Assembly (NCBI GenBank): GCA_006969385.1
Contig: CP030884.1
Location: 2,790,001-2,854,000 of the forward strand
Source: Planctomycetaceae bacterium
Lineage (GTDB): Bacteria; Planctomycetota; Phycisphaerae; UBA1845; UTPLA1
DNA: 64,000 nucleotides
Direction: 5' to 3'
The position numbers and the translations under genes were made by a program. A model generated the notes under the pieces. The model was not told where the DNA came from, did not search any database, and saw only the letters and a program-made list of their open reading frames with translations. Position 1 is the first letter of the stretch. Every line of letters starts with the position of its first letter. Positions 17,482 to 27,445 of the stretch are shown one piece after another.

Positions 17482-18249
17482 TTACATCTTAACTGCACGC
17501 GTCGCGGTATACGTCGCCATGTATCGGCTCAACGCATTCTTCGGGTCGCGATCCTCAAACATATCCGTTAACTGAAACCCGGCGGCCAGCTGCCCGCCGA
17601 TCTGATCCTGCAGCGTATGCCCAAACATCAACGGCTCACCGCGCTCAATGAACGACTGGCGTTCCTCATCCGTGATGTCGGTCAGCTCCGAATAGGGCAA
17701 CACGTGCCGCACCTCAAGCTGGCCGCGTTCGAGTTTGATGGCATCGAAGATAAACATCGCCGGATTCGAGAAGCCCGTCATCAGGATGCCGCCGCCACGC
17801 AGCACGCGCGCACATTCCCGCCAGATCGGCAAGACCGTTTCGGCAAAGCAATTCGAACACGGGTTGAACACGATATCGAAACTGCCCTCGGCAAACGCCC
17901 TTAAGTCGGCCATGTCGCCTTCGACGGTTCGAATTTCGAGACCGTTGCGCTCGGCGACCTGTCGGTCTTGTTCGAGTTGTTTCGGTGAGTTGTCGAGAAT
18001 CGTGACCTCCGCACCGGTCGCTGCGAAGATTGGCCCTTGCTGGCCGCCGCCACAGGCAAGCCCCAATATTCGGCAGGCCTTCATTTCCGGGAACCACGAG
18101 CGCGGAACCGGAATCGTCGGTGTTAGGACGACTTCCCAATCACCGGTACGGGCTCGCGCCACCGTGTCGGCATCGACCGGTTGCGTCCATTCGTTCTGGC
18201 GTTCGACGAGTTGGTCCCAGGCCTGTTGGTTGTATTGGCGTGCATCCAT
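17482..18249 (-). CDS. SAM-dependent methyltransferase
   Basis: A 255-residue class I methyltransferase. The SAM-binding motif I is ILGLACGGGQQGPIFAATGA at residues about 65-84, followed by an acidic end of strand 2 (VTILDNS), motif II (EGDMADL) and 'FDIVFNPCSNCF' in the motif III position. The substrate is not predictable; the closest annotated relatives are Methyltransf_11/25 type proteins. The ATG at 18249 is taken rather than the GTG at 18252 immediately before it. It converges on the kinase gene with only 13 bp between the stops, and follows the NifU-like gene on the same strand. Confidence 0.85.
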   Translation of the reverse strand: MDARQYNQQAWDQLVERQNEWTQPVDADTVARARTGDWEVVLTPTIPVPRSWFPEMKACRILGLACGGGQQGPIFAATGAEVTILDNSPKQLEQDRQVAERNGLEIRTVEGDMADLRAFAEGSFDIVFNPCSNCFAETVLPIWRECARVLRGGGILMTGFSNPAMFIFDAIKLERGQLEVRHVLPYSELTDITDEERQSFIERGEPLMFGHTLQDQIGGQLAAGFQLTDMFEDRDPKNALSRYMATYTATRAVKM

Positions 18250-18307
18250 CACCGCAGATTAGCGTGATGGTGGAAAGATAAGAAGGGGGGGATTCGCGCC
18301 GTCAGAC

Positions 18308-18553
18308 CTACTCGACGCAGACCACCTTGGTGACTTCGGGAATGTTATCCTTCAGCGACTGTTCGACGCCCATTTTGAGCGTAATCGCCGCAGACGGACA
18401 GCCGATGCACGCGCCCAAAAGACGCACCGTCACGATTCCGTCCTCCGCCACATCGACCAATTCGATATCGCCGCCGTCGCCTTGTACGGCCGGTCGAAGC
18501 TGACGGATGATGTCGGCAACCTGTGACCTGATGTCGTCAAGCGTCTTAGGCAT
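18308..18553 (-). CDS. NifU C-terminal domain Fe-S cluster scaffold protein
   Basis: An 81-residue protein that is a complete NifU-like C-terminal (Nfu) domain. The opening LRPAVQGDGGDIELVDV and the cluster-binding pair in GACIGCPSA (CxxC) are the family signature. Such proteins assemble or carry iron-sulfur clusters to target enzymes in the cytoplasm. Length matches stand-alone Nfu proteins. It is 58 bp upstream of the methyltransferase on the same strand, so the two may share a transcript, but no functional link is evident. Confidence 0.9.
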   Translation of the reverse strand: MPKTLDDIRSQVADIIRQLRPAVQGDGGDIELVDVAEDGIVTVRLLGACIGCPSAAITLKMGVEQSLKDNIPEVTKVVCVE

Positions 18554-18879
18554 CGTGCTTCCTCGAATTCACAACTACTTCATTCTAACGCATAAATGCC
18601 CACGACGCCAAATGCGAGCCGAGGCCGTAGCCGGTGCTAACCGCTGATTGCACGGCGAGTTAACAATTTATGCGAGTTTGACGAAGGCCTTTTGAAATCG
18701 CCCACGCGATTGAATCGCGGGTTGATGCTAGACTGATATAGGTCGTCGGTTTATCGGTGCTTCGGCAGTCGGCGACGTTCAAGGGAATTAACAACGTAGG
18801 AATTGAGCCGAGTCGATTTCTGTGCGTGGTGCTGGAAGACCGCCCACGACCGAATCGTCCTCAGCCCGAAAGGTACGCG
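18554..18879. other. Divergent intergenic region
   Basis: About 325 bases between two divergent genes, so it must hold both promoters. TTGAAT near 18710 and GATATA near 18735 are weak plus-strand candidates. The ribosome site AAAGG lies just before 18880. Confidence 0.4.
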
Positions 18880-21800
18880 ATGTCCGCCAGTTCAGAACCG
18901 CAACAGACCACTGTCAATGATACGCAGACGAGAAACGATTCCTCGACGCAAAAGCGTAAGCCGCGTTGGGGACGACGCCTCTTGCTCTTGGGCGTGTTCC
19001 TGTTCGTGGGCCTGCTGGGGTTGGTCGCTGCCGCGCCGTGGATCGCGTCGCAACCGCAGGCGCGCGGTACGATTCTGAGCTACGTGAACGACGCGATTCC
19101 GGGGCAGCTAACCTGCGACGAATTATCGCTGTCGTGGTTTAGCCCGATCCACATCAACGGATTGCAGATCAAAGACGACCAGCAGCGCGACGTGTTGCAA
19201 GCGCGATCGATTAGCCTTGGCTCGGGGCTGGCAGGCATCGCGCGGGCCCCGACGCGTTTTGCCGAACTCAAGATCGAAGATCCCGACGTTATGATGTATA
19301 TGGACGACGGCGATCAACCGTCACTCGTTCGAGCATTCGTGAAGCCCGATACCAAGGCCGCGCTCAAAAAAGCCGCAGACGAAGCCAACGTCGAACCGCA
19401 AAAAATTCCGGAGATCGTCGGTCGCATCGTGCTTAACAACGGTCGCGTCCGCGTGTTTCCCAAAGAGGGCAAACAACACGCCATTAACGATATCAATGTC
19501 GATGTCGACCTACAATCGCTTAACGCCATTAAAGGTACGCTCGGCTTCGTCATGGAAGGCGGCGCTATATCGGCAACAGCCAATGTCGATAACCTCGCCC
19601 CCCAAGGCACGTTGAATGCGTGCGAGGCCTCCGGCAAACTCACGGTGAATACAGATGGCGAACTCGATTTGGGCGCGATTCTCGCGATCGTGATGCCCGA
19701 GCAACCGATGGCCGGCAAAGCGAAGTTGAATATCGATGCCGATTTCCGTCCCGACGGCTCCAACGGCAAGATCGTCGCGCAACTGCGCGGGCTGCAAATG
19801 CCCGAGCGCGGCGGCAAACCACTTGACGTCGATTTGAACAGCGATATCGGTTTGAAGGGTACGCTGTTGGCGGCCAAGTTGAATCTGTCGGGCACGCCGG
19901 GCATGGCGCAAGTCGCGCTCGATGCCGATACCAATCAGGCTATGCCCGAGCTGAACGGCGAACAAATTCTCGGTGCCATCCTTGGCGGTAAGTCGATCGC
20001 GTTGCCCGAATTCAGCCTCGATGCCACATCGACCATCGACGTCGCCCGCATTGAAGAAGCGTTGCCGGGTATTTTGCAGTTTGGTGACGATGTCGCCTTG
20101 GCATCCGGTACGGTGGAACTCTCGAAGGTCGAAATTCGCGGCGGTAAATCTCCCAGCGTTGCGGCGAATGCCAAGGTCTCGAATGCGGCGCTGCGCTCCG
20201 GTACGCAAACCAATTCGCTCGCGCCGATGGATTTCGCGCTTGCCGCCAACCTGCCGGATGGCAGCGGCGTGAAGCTCGATCAACTCGACCTCACCACTGG
20301 CTTCGCCACGGTGAAAGCATCGGGCGATCCGAATGCGCTGCAATGCAACGTTGACGGCGACTTGTCGCAGGTGCAGCGCGAACTGGCCCGCTTTATGGAA
20401 CTCGGCGAAGCGCAACTGAGCGGTCGCCTGACTGCCGACATCAACGTGCAGAGGCAAAGTGACGAACGATTCACCGTGTCGACGACCGTGAACGCGACGC
20501 AGGCGCGCGTGGTATCGGGTGATACCACATTGAATTTGAATCAGGGTTTAATCGAGCAGGGCGGCGCGCTCACGATGAAAGTCGGCGTACCTTCCACCTA
20601 TCGTGCTGAAAACATCTACGTCGATCTCGATAAGCAAGTCGTGCTGTCGGGTAAGGGTGGTTACGGCTTCGACAAGAAATCGTTCGATGCCGATTTCGAT
20701 CTTGAGAAGGGCGATCTTGGTTTCGTTGCCCAACGCGCCGGTGCCCTTGGTATGCCCGACCTGGCGCGCTTTGCCGGGCAGGTCACCGGTAAGCTGACGG
20801 TGACGGGTGATGCAACTCCGTCGCTCACGAGCAGCGGTAACCTCAATGCGATCGGCTTAATGGCAGACGGTAAACCTGTCGTACAAAACCAGCTTGCCGT
20901 CAATTGGAAGGATGTTGCGTATCAGGATGGCGGCAAACGACTGCGGGCCGCGCTGGCCAAGATCGAAAGCACAGAGGTACGTGCCGACATTGCCAATGCC
21001 GATATCGACTTGGCATCCGGCAATTCCGCCAGCGGCAAGGTCAATATCGACGCCGACTTGGCGGCGGTCTTCGCTACCGTCGGACGGCTCGGTGATATGG
21101 TGAAGCCACCAGCCATCGCCGGGCGGCTCACGATGAATGGCGATATCGCCAAAGCAGGCGAGGCGTTGCAGTTTGCAGCGAACGGTGCCATCGAACAAAT
21201 GGTCGTCGGTGAAGGTCAGGCTGCCGTACGCGAGCCGCGCGTGGGCCTAAAGCTTGATGCCAAAGTCAACCCCAACAACGCAACGCTAACACTCGGTCAA
21301 AACGAACTCACTTCGGGGCTGCTTAGTGCGAAACTCTCGGGCAGCCTGCGCGATTACACCGGCGCGCTCGATGCGGACTTATCGGGTGAATACAGCACCG
21401 AATGGGCCGCGATTACGAAGCTTATTCAGGAACTCAGCCCGTCAACGGCCAAGCTCGTCTCGATTCAGGGCGGCAGCCGCAGCCAGATCAGCCTGAAAGG
21501 GCCGCTTAACAAGGCGAGCGATAAGCCGCCCTTTAAAGCCGCTGACGCTGCCTTTGCCGTCGGTTGGGATGCGGCCGACATCATGGGCATCGATCTGAGT
21601 AAGGCCAAGATAGACGTTAAGCTAAATCAGGGCGAGTTGGCGGTGCAATCGACACGCATCGCTGCCGCACAAGGCGCGATCAACCTCAACGCGCGCTACA
21701 ACCTCGAACAATCGCTTTTACGCATGCCCGGTAAGACGGCGGTCTTGGATGGCGTCGTACTAACGCCCGAGTTGGCGCGCGAACTGCTCAGTCGCATCAA

Positions 21801-22530
21801 TCCGATCTTTTATCACGTGGTTTCCGCCGAAGGTAACGTTGATCTGGGCGTCAACGATCTGGAATTGCCGTTGGCAACGCCGCCGCAGGGCGGTAAGGGC
21901 GGCGGTAAGCTCACGCTGAAAAATGCAAAGATCGAACCCGGTGGCGTCCTCGGTGAATTGGTGCAAATGGGCGTCGCCATGCAGACGGGGCAGAAGATCA
22001 CCGTCCGGCTCGAAGGTGCCGATTTCGAGGTGCGCGACGGTCGCATTCACTATCGCGATTTCGCCCTGATCTTTCCACCGGATTTTGACTTGCGCTTCAA
22101 GGGATCGGTCGGTCTCAACGATTCGTTGGATTTGATCGTCTCGATCCCAATTCGCCCTGAGGTTCTCGCGCGGCTCGGCATCAAGGGGCCGGTCGTTGAA
22201 TACGCCAAGCTGCTGGCGGGCACGCGCATCGACGTGCCGATGGTCGGAACCCGTGAAGATCCGAAGCTCGACTTCTCCAAGGTCGATACCGACGGCCTGA
22301 TGAAAGACATCCTCAAAGGCGGTGCCGGCAAGTCGGCGCGCGACCTGATTCAAGGTGCCATCCCCGGTATCGGTGGGAAGGGCGACTCTGGCGCGAAGGG
22401 TACCGACGGTAAGGACGGCGGCGGCTCCAAAGGCAAATCGGGTCGCGGCAAGAAAGGCGACGGTAAGAAGGACGGCGAAAAGAAAAAGAAGAAGGGCATC
22501 ACCGATATTATCCCCGGCATTGGCGGCTGA
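18880..22530 (+). CDS. Giant AsmA-like envelope protein
   Basis: A 1216-residue protein with a cytoplasmic N-terminus rich in Lys and Arg (QKRKPRWGRR), one transmembrane helix at about residues 29-50 (LLLLGVFLFVGLLGLVAAAP), and over 1100 residues of beta-rich repeats. Motifs such as 'L.isg.....l.d' and 'G.l.a...l..l' and the final block (LLAGTRIDVPMVGTREDPKL) match AsmA/DUF748/TamB-like proteins, which in other bacteria form bridge-like grooves for lipid transport or outer membrane homeostasis. The tail carries a Gly/Lys-rich low-complexity segment (GKKGDGKKDGEKKKKKG). The ATG at 18880 follows AAAGG; a start at 18757 is open but lacks a ribosome site. Confidence 0.75.
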   Translation: MSASSEPQQTTVNDTQTRNDSSTQKRKPRWGRRLLLLGVFLFVGLLGLVAAAPWIASQPQARGTILSYVNDAIPGQLTCDELSLSWFSPIHINGLQIKDDQQRDVLQARSISLGSGLAGIARAPTRFAELKIEDPDVMMYMDDGDQPSLVRAFVKPDTKAALKKAADEANVEPQKIPEIVGRIVLNNGRVRVFPKEGKQHAINDINVDVDLQSLNAIKGTLGFVMEGGAISATANVDNLAPQGTLNACEASGKLTVNTDGELDLGAILAIVMPEQPMAGKAKLNIDADFRPDGSNGKIVAQLRGLQMPERGGKPLDVDLNSDIGLKGTLLAAKLNLSGTPGMAQVALDADTNQAMPELNGEQILGAILGGKSIALPEFSLDATSTIDVARIEEALPGILQFGDDVALASGTVELSKVEIRGGKSPSVAANAKVSNAALRSGTQTNSLAPMDFALAANLPDGSGVKLDQLDLTTGFATVKASGDPNALQCNVDGDLSQVQRELARFMELGEAQLSGRLTADINVQRQSDERFTVSTTVNATQARVVSGDTTLNLNQGLIEQGGALTMKVGVPSTYRAENIYVDLDKQVVLSGKGGYGFDKKSFDADFDLEKGDLGFVAQRAGALGMPDLARFAGQVTGKLTVTGDATPSLTSSGNLNAIGLMADGKPVVQNQLAVNWKDVAYQDGGKRLRAALAKIESTEVRADIANADIDLASGNSASGKVNIDADLAAVFATVGRLGDMVKPPAIAGRLTMNGDIAKAGEALQFAANGAIEQMVVGEGQAAVREPRVGLKLDAKVNPNNATLTLGQNELTSGLLSAKLSGSLRDYTGALDADLSGEYSTEWAAITKLIQELSPSTAKLVSIQGGSRSQISLKGPLNKASDKPPFKAADAAFAVGWDAADIMGIDLSKAKIDVKLNQGELAVQSTRIAAAQGAINLNARYNLEQSLLRMPGKTAVLDGVVLTPELARELLSRINPIFYHVVSAEGNVDLGVNDLELPLATPPQGGKGGGKLTLKNAKIEPGGVLGELVQMGVAMQTGQKITVRLEGADFEVRDGRIHYRDFALIFPPDFDLRFKGSVGLNDSLDLIVSIPIRPEVLARLGIKGPVVEYAKLLAGTRIDVPMVGTREDPKLDFSKVDTDGLMKDILKGGAGKSARDLIQGAIPGIGGKGDSGAKGTDGKDGGGSKGKSGRGKKGDGKKDGEKKKKKGITDIIPGIGG

Positions 22531-23024
22531 TCGGCGCGATGTGAAGTGCGAATACGCTTTGGTGATTCCGGGTGAGCGAGATGACGAGCTAGTGGTCGCA
22601 CGGGCTTCCTCATGCAATCCGACGACTCTGGTTGAACCAGCGCGCCGACATCGCAAAATGTTAAAACGTCTTGGCGTGGGTCCTGTGCCGGTGTTCCCCG
22701 ATTGAATAACGCGTTGCCGGGTGTATCTAAGTTCTGCTCACTCAATTACGCATTCCCCTGTTATTTCACTTATTCGCCGATGTCTGCGTGCAGATGCCGC
22801 TGACTACACCTGAACTGGTGTATTGCGCTGGCATTTGTCCGCGTGTAATTTGAGTTTTTTGGAACTTTTCCACATCCAATTCGTTAAAATAGTACCCGTT
22901 CGGACGGTTACGATTTTGTAAGCCGCCTCAGTTGCGGAGTCCTGTGGGGGCAGGTGCGTGCCAAATTTGAGTTTGACGCTGCGCGATTGCCGGGCGTACG
23001 TCAGCAGATAGATCGTCGAATTAC
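22531..23024. other. Intergenic region, weak promoter candidate only
   Basis: About 495 bases. A TAAAAT at 22885 could be a -10 element for the kinase gene downstream, but no matching -35 was found. No coding frame or repeat was recognised. Confidence 0.4.
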
Positions 23025-26000
23025 GTGGAAGAGCTAGTTTCGAGCCGCAGCCAGACCTTAGCGACGCTAAGGATTGTCCTTCAGCACTGGACGAGTGCTG
23101 CGGCAGTGGTGCGCGCCGATGGCTTGGTGCTCCTCAGGACCGACGCTTGGGATCGCTCCTGCCTTGCCAGTTCGGAATCAGCTCAACTGTGCGGCGGGCC
23201 CAACGGACAATCGACGGCTCGCAAAGTTTGTCTTCGCGATGCACTGCGTCAACCTGCCGTTCAATGGTACCTCGATGCCCCCCGACGACCGATTTCGATC
23301 GCGCCGATTCCAATCGAAGACGAGCTCGATCACTTTCTGGTAACGGTCCCAAGCGATGAGCAAACCGATGTTGCCGAAGGTCGATTGAACGTCGCGCTCG
23401 ATTCGATGCGCGGCGGTTTATGGGATTGGGTGCATGATGGCGATGAATTTCGCATTTATCGATCGGCTCGCATTTGTGAGATTTTGGGAATAGAAGGCTA
23501 CATAGCAGATGGCACCCGCGACGAATGGGCGGACCGCATTCATCCGGATGATCGTCCGGATGTCGAAGCCAAGGTCGCGGCCCATTTCAATGGCGATACG
23601 CCAATTTACCTCGCGGACTATCGTATCAAGGCAGCAAACGGCGAGTGGATTTTTATTCACGACCACGGTCGTGTCATCGAACGCCATACGGATGGGAGTC
23701 CGCGCCGTTGGGTCGGCATCTGCGCCGACGTCACCGACATGGTGGAGCTTCAGCACGCCGCTCACGGTTATAAAGCGCAGCTGGAACTCGCCCTCAACAG
23801 CTTCAAGTTAGAAATATGGGAATACGACGCCAAACGACGCATGGTATATCTGTCGCCGCAAATGGCGCGGCGCTTCGGGTTCAGTGAATCGCCTTGTCTC
23901 AAACCTGCGGACGATCTCATTTCATTTATCGAGCCTGACGATTTGGATGGCGTTCGAATGGCTTTCCAAGAGTTTGTCAACGGCAAAGAAACATTCGACG
24001 CCGAAGCGCGCATCGGTATTAAGGGCAAGCGCCGTTGGTGTCGAATCAGCGCGTCGCGCAACACGATCAGGGATGACGGCGCGTTATGGGTCGCAGGAGC
24101 GCTACAGGATATTCATGATCGCAAGCGCTACGAATTCAGTCTGATCGACGGGGAAGCGCAGTTTCGTCGCATGGCCGACGCCGCGCCGGTTTACATTTGG
24201 CTGGGCGATCATCACTCGGGTGCGTGTAACTTTTTGAATCGACATTGGCTTACGGAAACAGGTATAGCCCTCTCGCATTTGCTTTCCGAGGGTTGGCTAG
24301 ATTGGGTGCACGAGGCGGACCGTAAAAAGGTTAACGAAGCCATCGAGCGCGTCTGTCGTCGTTCAAACAGCGAAGATATCGATTTTCGATTGCTTACCCA
24401 TCGCCAAATCTACGCCCATGTCGTCGGCAGGATCTCGATTCGGTACGACGCGTTAAGTGAGCCGATCGGTGTCTTAATGATCGTTGTGGACGCCACACCC
24501 CTAAAGGCGGCCGAAGCGCGGTTGGGGCTCGCTCTCGATGCCGCACAGGCGGGATTGTGGGATTGGCGCATAAAAGACGATCTCGTCTTCACCATCCCGC
24601 GCACGCACCTGATGTTGGGTGAGCCGATTCCGGATGGCCCCGTCGATCTCGAGTGGTTCACCAGTCGCGTTCATGCGGATGATCGCGAACGCGTTCTCGC
24701 CGAAATATTGCGTGCCCATGCCGATCCGGATTACGAATATCGAGTTACGTTTCGCTTTCAACACCACGATGGTTCTTACCGCTGGATCGAAAGTACGGGC
24801 CGCGTGACCGAACGCGATAAAGACGGCAATCCGCTACGTATGATCGGTCTGCACATCGATATCAATGCACTCAAGCAGACCGAGTTTAAATTATCGAAAG
24901 CCATCGACGATCTCTCGATCACGCGTTCGCGCCTACAGGATATGCTCGAACACGCGCCCGCTTCCGTGGCCATGTTGGACCGCGACATGTGCTATCTCGT
25001 GGCCAGCCAACGATGGAAGGAAGATTACGATCTCGTCCAGACGCCGATCATCGGACGCTGCCATTACGATGTTTTTCCGGAGATTGGCGCAGAATGGAAA
25101 ACCATCCATCAGGAGTGTCTAAAAGGTGCCGTGCGTCGCTGCGAAGAAGACCGATTCGTTCGATTAAACGGAGCCGTTCAATACCTGCGCTGGGAGGTTC
25201 GCCCTTGGTACGATCGCGCAACCGGTGAAATTGGTGGTATCGCGATGTACACCGAAGACATCACCGCGCGCAAGCGCGCCGAAGACCTCGTGCACGACGC
25301 CTACGCGCAAGAGTCGGCAATCTTTAGCGCCTCGCGCGACCCGCTCCTCATGGTCGGAGCCGACGGCCACATTAAGAAAGTAAGCAGTACCGTCGAACAG
25401 GTATTTGGGTACGGCCAGTCCGACATCATCGGGACGCCTGTCGTTCGATTGTTTGAGGATTTAGCACAGCAACTAAAAAGCCATCCTGACGGTAGCCTGG
25501 ACGAAGCGCATCTCATGCGCATCGCCGGTCGCCCATTCGAGGTCACGATACGGCATCGCAGCGGTCAGCCGGTCGCAGGCGAAGTGAATATCAGCCCGGT
25601 GCAATTGCCGGGAACCGAGTCAATTCAATTTGTCGCAAGCGTTCGGGATATTTCCGACCGTAAGCGCATCGAATCCGAACGCGAGCAGCAAATCGCCGAC
25701 ATGTCGCGCCTGTCCCGTCTGGCGGTGGTTGACCTTATGGGTGTCGAACTGGCACACGAATTTCGCCAACCCCTCGGCGCGATACGCAACTACGTCTATT
25801 CGGCTCGTTTGAAATTGAAGCAAGAACTCGAAGCGGGCCGGGTCATGGGGCCGTTTCTCGATGAGATCGAGACGGCCGTTGCCCATATGACGTCATTGAT
25901 CGAGTCCATCCGGCAATTCGGCAAAAAACCCGAGATGGAGCACCATGAAGTCACCGTGGAGGCGATTGTTGAAGGGGCATTGAACCTCGCCCTCACGCGA

Positions 26001-26414
26001 ATACGCAGCATTGGCCTAAAGCCGAAATGCGATATATCGAAGGCCCGGCATCGGGTTCGTGGTGATATCGTGCAATTACAACAGATTGTATTAAATCTGG
26101 TCTTGAATGCCATCGACGCATTGGAAGAAGTCGACCCATCGCAGCGCGAGTTGCGTATTTACTCGGAGCCGTCCGGAGATAAGATGGTTAAGCTGGTGGT
26201 GTGCGACAGCGGTCGGGGCGTTGACCCTGCAATTATGGGAAGCCTGTTTGAACCGTTTCAGTCCACGAATCCGTCGAGCTTAGGAATGGGGCTGTCGATT
26301 AGTAAACAACTTGCAGAGGCGCACGGCGGCGAACTTCTATTGGAATGTGGCAAACCGACCACGTTTTCGCTTTATTTGCCGATTGCAACGGGGGCCGACC
26401 AATATGGCGAGTAA
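23025..26414 (+). CDS. Six-PAS soluble hybrid-free sensor histidine kinase, FixL/TodS type
   Basis: A 1129-residue kinase starting at a GTG. After a 120-residue N-terminus come six PAS/PAC modules at roughly 123-240, 248-370, 378-490, 496-625, 640-765 and 770-890, several ending in PAC motifs (ADVTDM, QDIHDRKRYE, EDITARKRAE, RDISDRKRIE). The phosphoacceptor site is AHEFRQPLGAIRNY near 908; the ATPase has the N box (LVLNAIDAL), G1 (CDSGRGVDP) and G2 (GMGLSISK). No transmembrane helix is evident, so it likely senses a cytoplasmic signal such as redox state or small aromatics; which PAS binds a ligand cannot be said. The stop overlaps the next gene by 11 bases. Confidence 0.88.
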   Translation: MEELVSSRSQTLATLRIVLQHWTSAAAVVRADGLVLLRTDAWDRSCLASSESAQLCGGPNGQSTARKVCLRDALRQPAVQWYLDAPRRPISIAPIPIEDELDHFLVTVPSDEQTDVAEGRLNVALDSMRGGLWDWVHDGDEFRIYRSARICEILGIEGYIADGTRDEWADRIHPDDRPDVEAKVAAHFNGDTPIYLADYRIKAANGEWIFIHDHGRVIERHTDGSPRRWVGICADVTDMVELQHAAHGYKAQLELALNSFKLEIWEYDAKRRMVYLSPQMARRFGFSESPCLKPADDLISFIEPDDLDGVRMAFQEFVNGKETFDAEARIGIKGKRRWCRISASRNTIRDDGALWVAGALQDIHDRKRYEFSLIDGEAQFRRMADAAPVYIWLGDHHSGACNFLNRHWLTETGIALSHLLSEGWLDWVHEADRKKVNEAIERVCRRSNSEDIDFRLLTHRQIYAHVVGRISIRYDALSEPIGVLMIVVDATPLKAAEARLGLALDAAQAGLWDWRIKDDLVFTIPRTHLMLGEPIPDGPVDLEWFTSRVHADDRERVLAEILRAHADPDYEYRVTFRFQHHDGSYRWIESTGRVTERDKDGNPLRMIGLHIDINALKQTEFKLSKAIDDLSITRSRLQDMLEHAPASVAMLDRDMCYLVASQRWKEDYDLVQTPIIGRCHYDVFPEIGAEWKTIHQECLKGAVRRCEEDRFVRLNGAVQYLRWEVRPWYDRATGEIGGIAMYTEDITARKRAEDLVHDAYAQESAIFSASRDPLLMVGADGHIKKVSSTVEQVFGYGQSDIIGTPVVRLFEDLAQQLKSHPDGSLDEAHLMRIAGRPFEVTIRHRSGQPVAGEVNISPVQLPGTESIQFVASVRDISDRKRIESEREQQIADMSRLSRLAVVDLMGVELAHEFRQPLGAIRNYVYSARLKLKQELEAGRVMGPFLDEIETAVAHMTSLIESIRQFGKKPEMEHHEVTVEAIVEGALNLALTRIRSIGLKPKCDISKARHRVRGDIVQLQQIVLNLVLNAIDALEEVDPSQRELRIYSEPSGDKMVKLVVCDSGRGVDPAIMGSLFEPFQSTNPSSLGMGLSISKQLAEAHGGELLLECGKPTTFSLYLPIATGADQYGE

Positions 26415-27018
26415 ACAAGCAAGGCATGGCAAGCAGGTCGTTTACATCATTGACGACGATGATGACTTTCGCAGGTCGCTTAAGACGCTGTTGCAAACGG
26501 CGGATTTTCGGGTGCGGGAATTCGAATCCGCAGAAGCGTATCTCGAAGCGGAAATGAAGGAAGATTGCGGATGCATCATTCTCGATCTGCGCATGCCGGG
26601 CATGGGTGGCAAGGTGCTTCAGCGGCAACTTTTCCAAAATGGCGACCGTACGCCCATCATTCTCGTCACGGCTTATGCATCGGTTCCGGCTGCGGTCGAA
26701 GCGATGAAGCATGGCGCGATCACGGTTCTCGAAAAGCCGTTTGATCCACCCGTCTTGCTCGAAGCGGTGGCGAAGTCCCTTGAAAACGGGCCGGTGTCCG
26801 TGCGACCGCTAAACTGGGATGAGGTTACCGAAAAATATTCCTTGAGCCCCCGCCAAGTCGAGATCGCCAAGCTCATTTGCGATTCCCTTTCCAACGACCA
26901 GATCGCCGAAGAACTCGGCATTACCCCCAACACGGTCCGGATGCACATTAAGCTTCTCTATGAGAAAATGGGGGTAAAAGACCGGGTGGGCGTGGCCATG
27001 CGGCTTTTGCAGCGTTGA
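26404..27018 (+). CDS. FixJ/NarL-type response regulator
   Basis: A 204-residue regulator with a receiver domain (residues 10-125) followed by a LuxR-type helix-turn-helix (about 140-200). Receiver residues are all present: the acidic cluster IIDDDDDF, phosphoacceptor Asp61 in ILDLRMPGMGG, Thr89 in LVTAYAS, and Lys111 in LEKPF. The output domain reads YSLSPRQVEIAKLICDSLSN then IAEELGITPNTVRMH. The ATG at 26404 lies inside the last codons of the six-PAS kinase, giving an 11-base overlap and translational coupling, so the two form a cognate pair. The targets are unknown. Confidence 0.92.
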   Translation: MASKQARHGKQVVYIIDDDDDFRRSLKTLLQTADFRVREFESAEAYLEAEMKEDCGCIILDLRMPGMGGKVLQRQLFQNGDRTPIILVTAYASVPAAVEAMKHGAITVLEKPFDPPVLLEAVAKSLENGPVSVRPLNWDEVTEKYSLSPRQVEIAKLICDSLSNDQIAEELGITPNTVRMHIKLLYEKMGVKDRVGVAMRLLQR

Positions 27019-27151
27019 GCGGCCTGTGATTATTTGCCTTTCGTACCGCCGGTAACTGGAAAGCCACATGCCGGTTGGGAAAGCGTCGCAAACCAGCACA
27101 ATTATTTTTCTTTCTCCTTGATTTCCATTTACCGTGGGCGTATTGTCATGA

Positions 27152-27216
27152 TGTAGTTCCCAACGTGAGACTTCCTTTCCTTTCTCTACTCTCCGGCCCG
27201 AGAGTTGGGAGCTACA
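27152..27216 (+). ncRNA. Candidate structured RNA ahead of a terminator
   Basis: TGTAGTTCCCAAC at 27152-27164 and GTTGGGAGCTACA at 27204-27216 can form a 13-bp stem with one mismatch, closing a 39-nt pyrimidine-rich loop. A canonical terminator begins 6 nt later. This could be a small RNA, a 3' UTR structure of the regulator gene, or part of a processed tail. No known RNA family is recognised. Confidence 0.35.
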
Positions 27217-27222
27217 TAAAAG

Positions 27223-27248
27223 CCACGCCGATTCGGCGTGGTTTTTTT
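27223..27248 (+). terminator. Rho-independent terminator
   Basis: An 8-bp stem CCACGCCG, loop ATT, CGGCGTGG, directly followed by seven T residues. It lies about 200 bp past the response regulator stop and separates that operon from the radical SAM gene. Confidence 0.85.
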
Positions 27249-27445
27249 ATAGGCTATTCGGTCCGGCAGGCGTTGATTCCCGCGATTTACCAGTTACGGC
27301 CTAGGTCTAATGGTTTTCCGACCCGAAGCGCCGAATTGAATCCGGTTTTCCAACTCACTACAATCGACCTAACCTCAGCCGCTAGCTACGGTTGCGAGTT
27401 GCCTTGTCGTCTAATACCGGTATTGTGGGAAGGTGTTGTGATTTA

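Noticed and set aside
19510..20457. A long minus-strand frame inside the AsmA-like gene
   Set aside because: It is fully antisense to a long gene with consistent beta-repeat composition.
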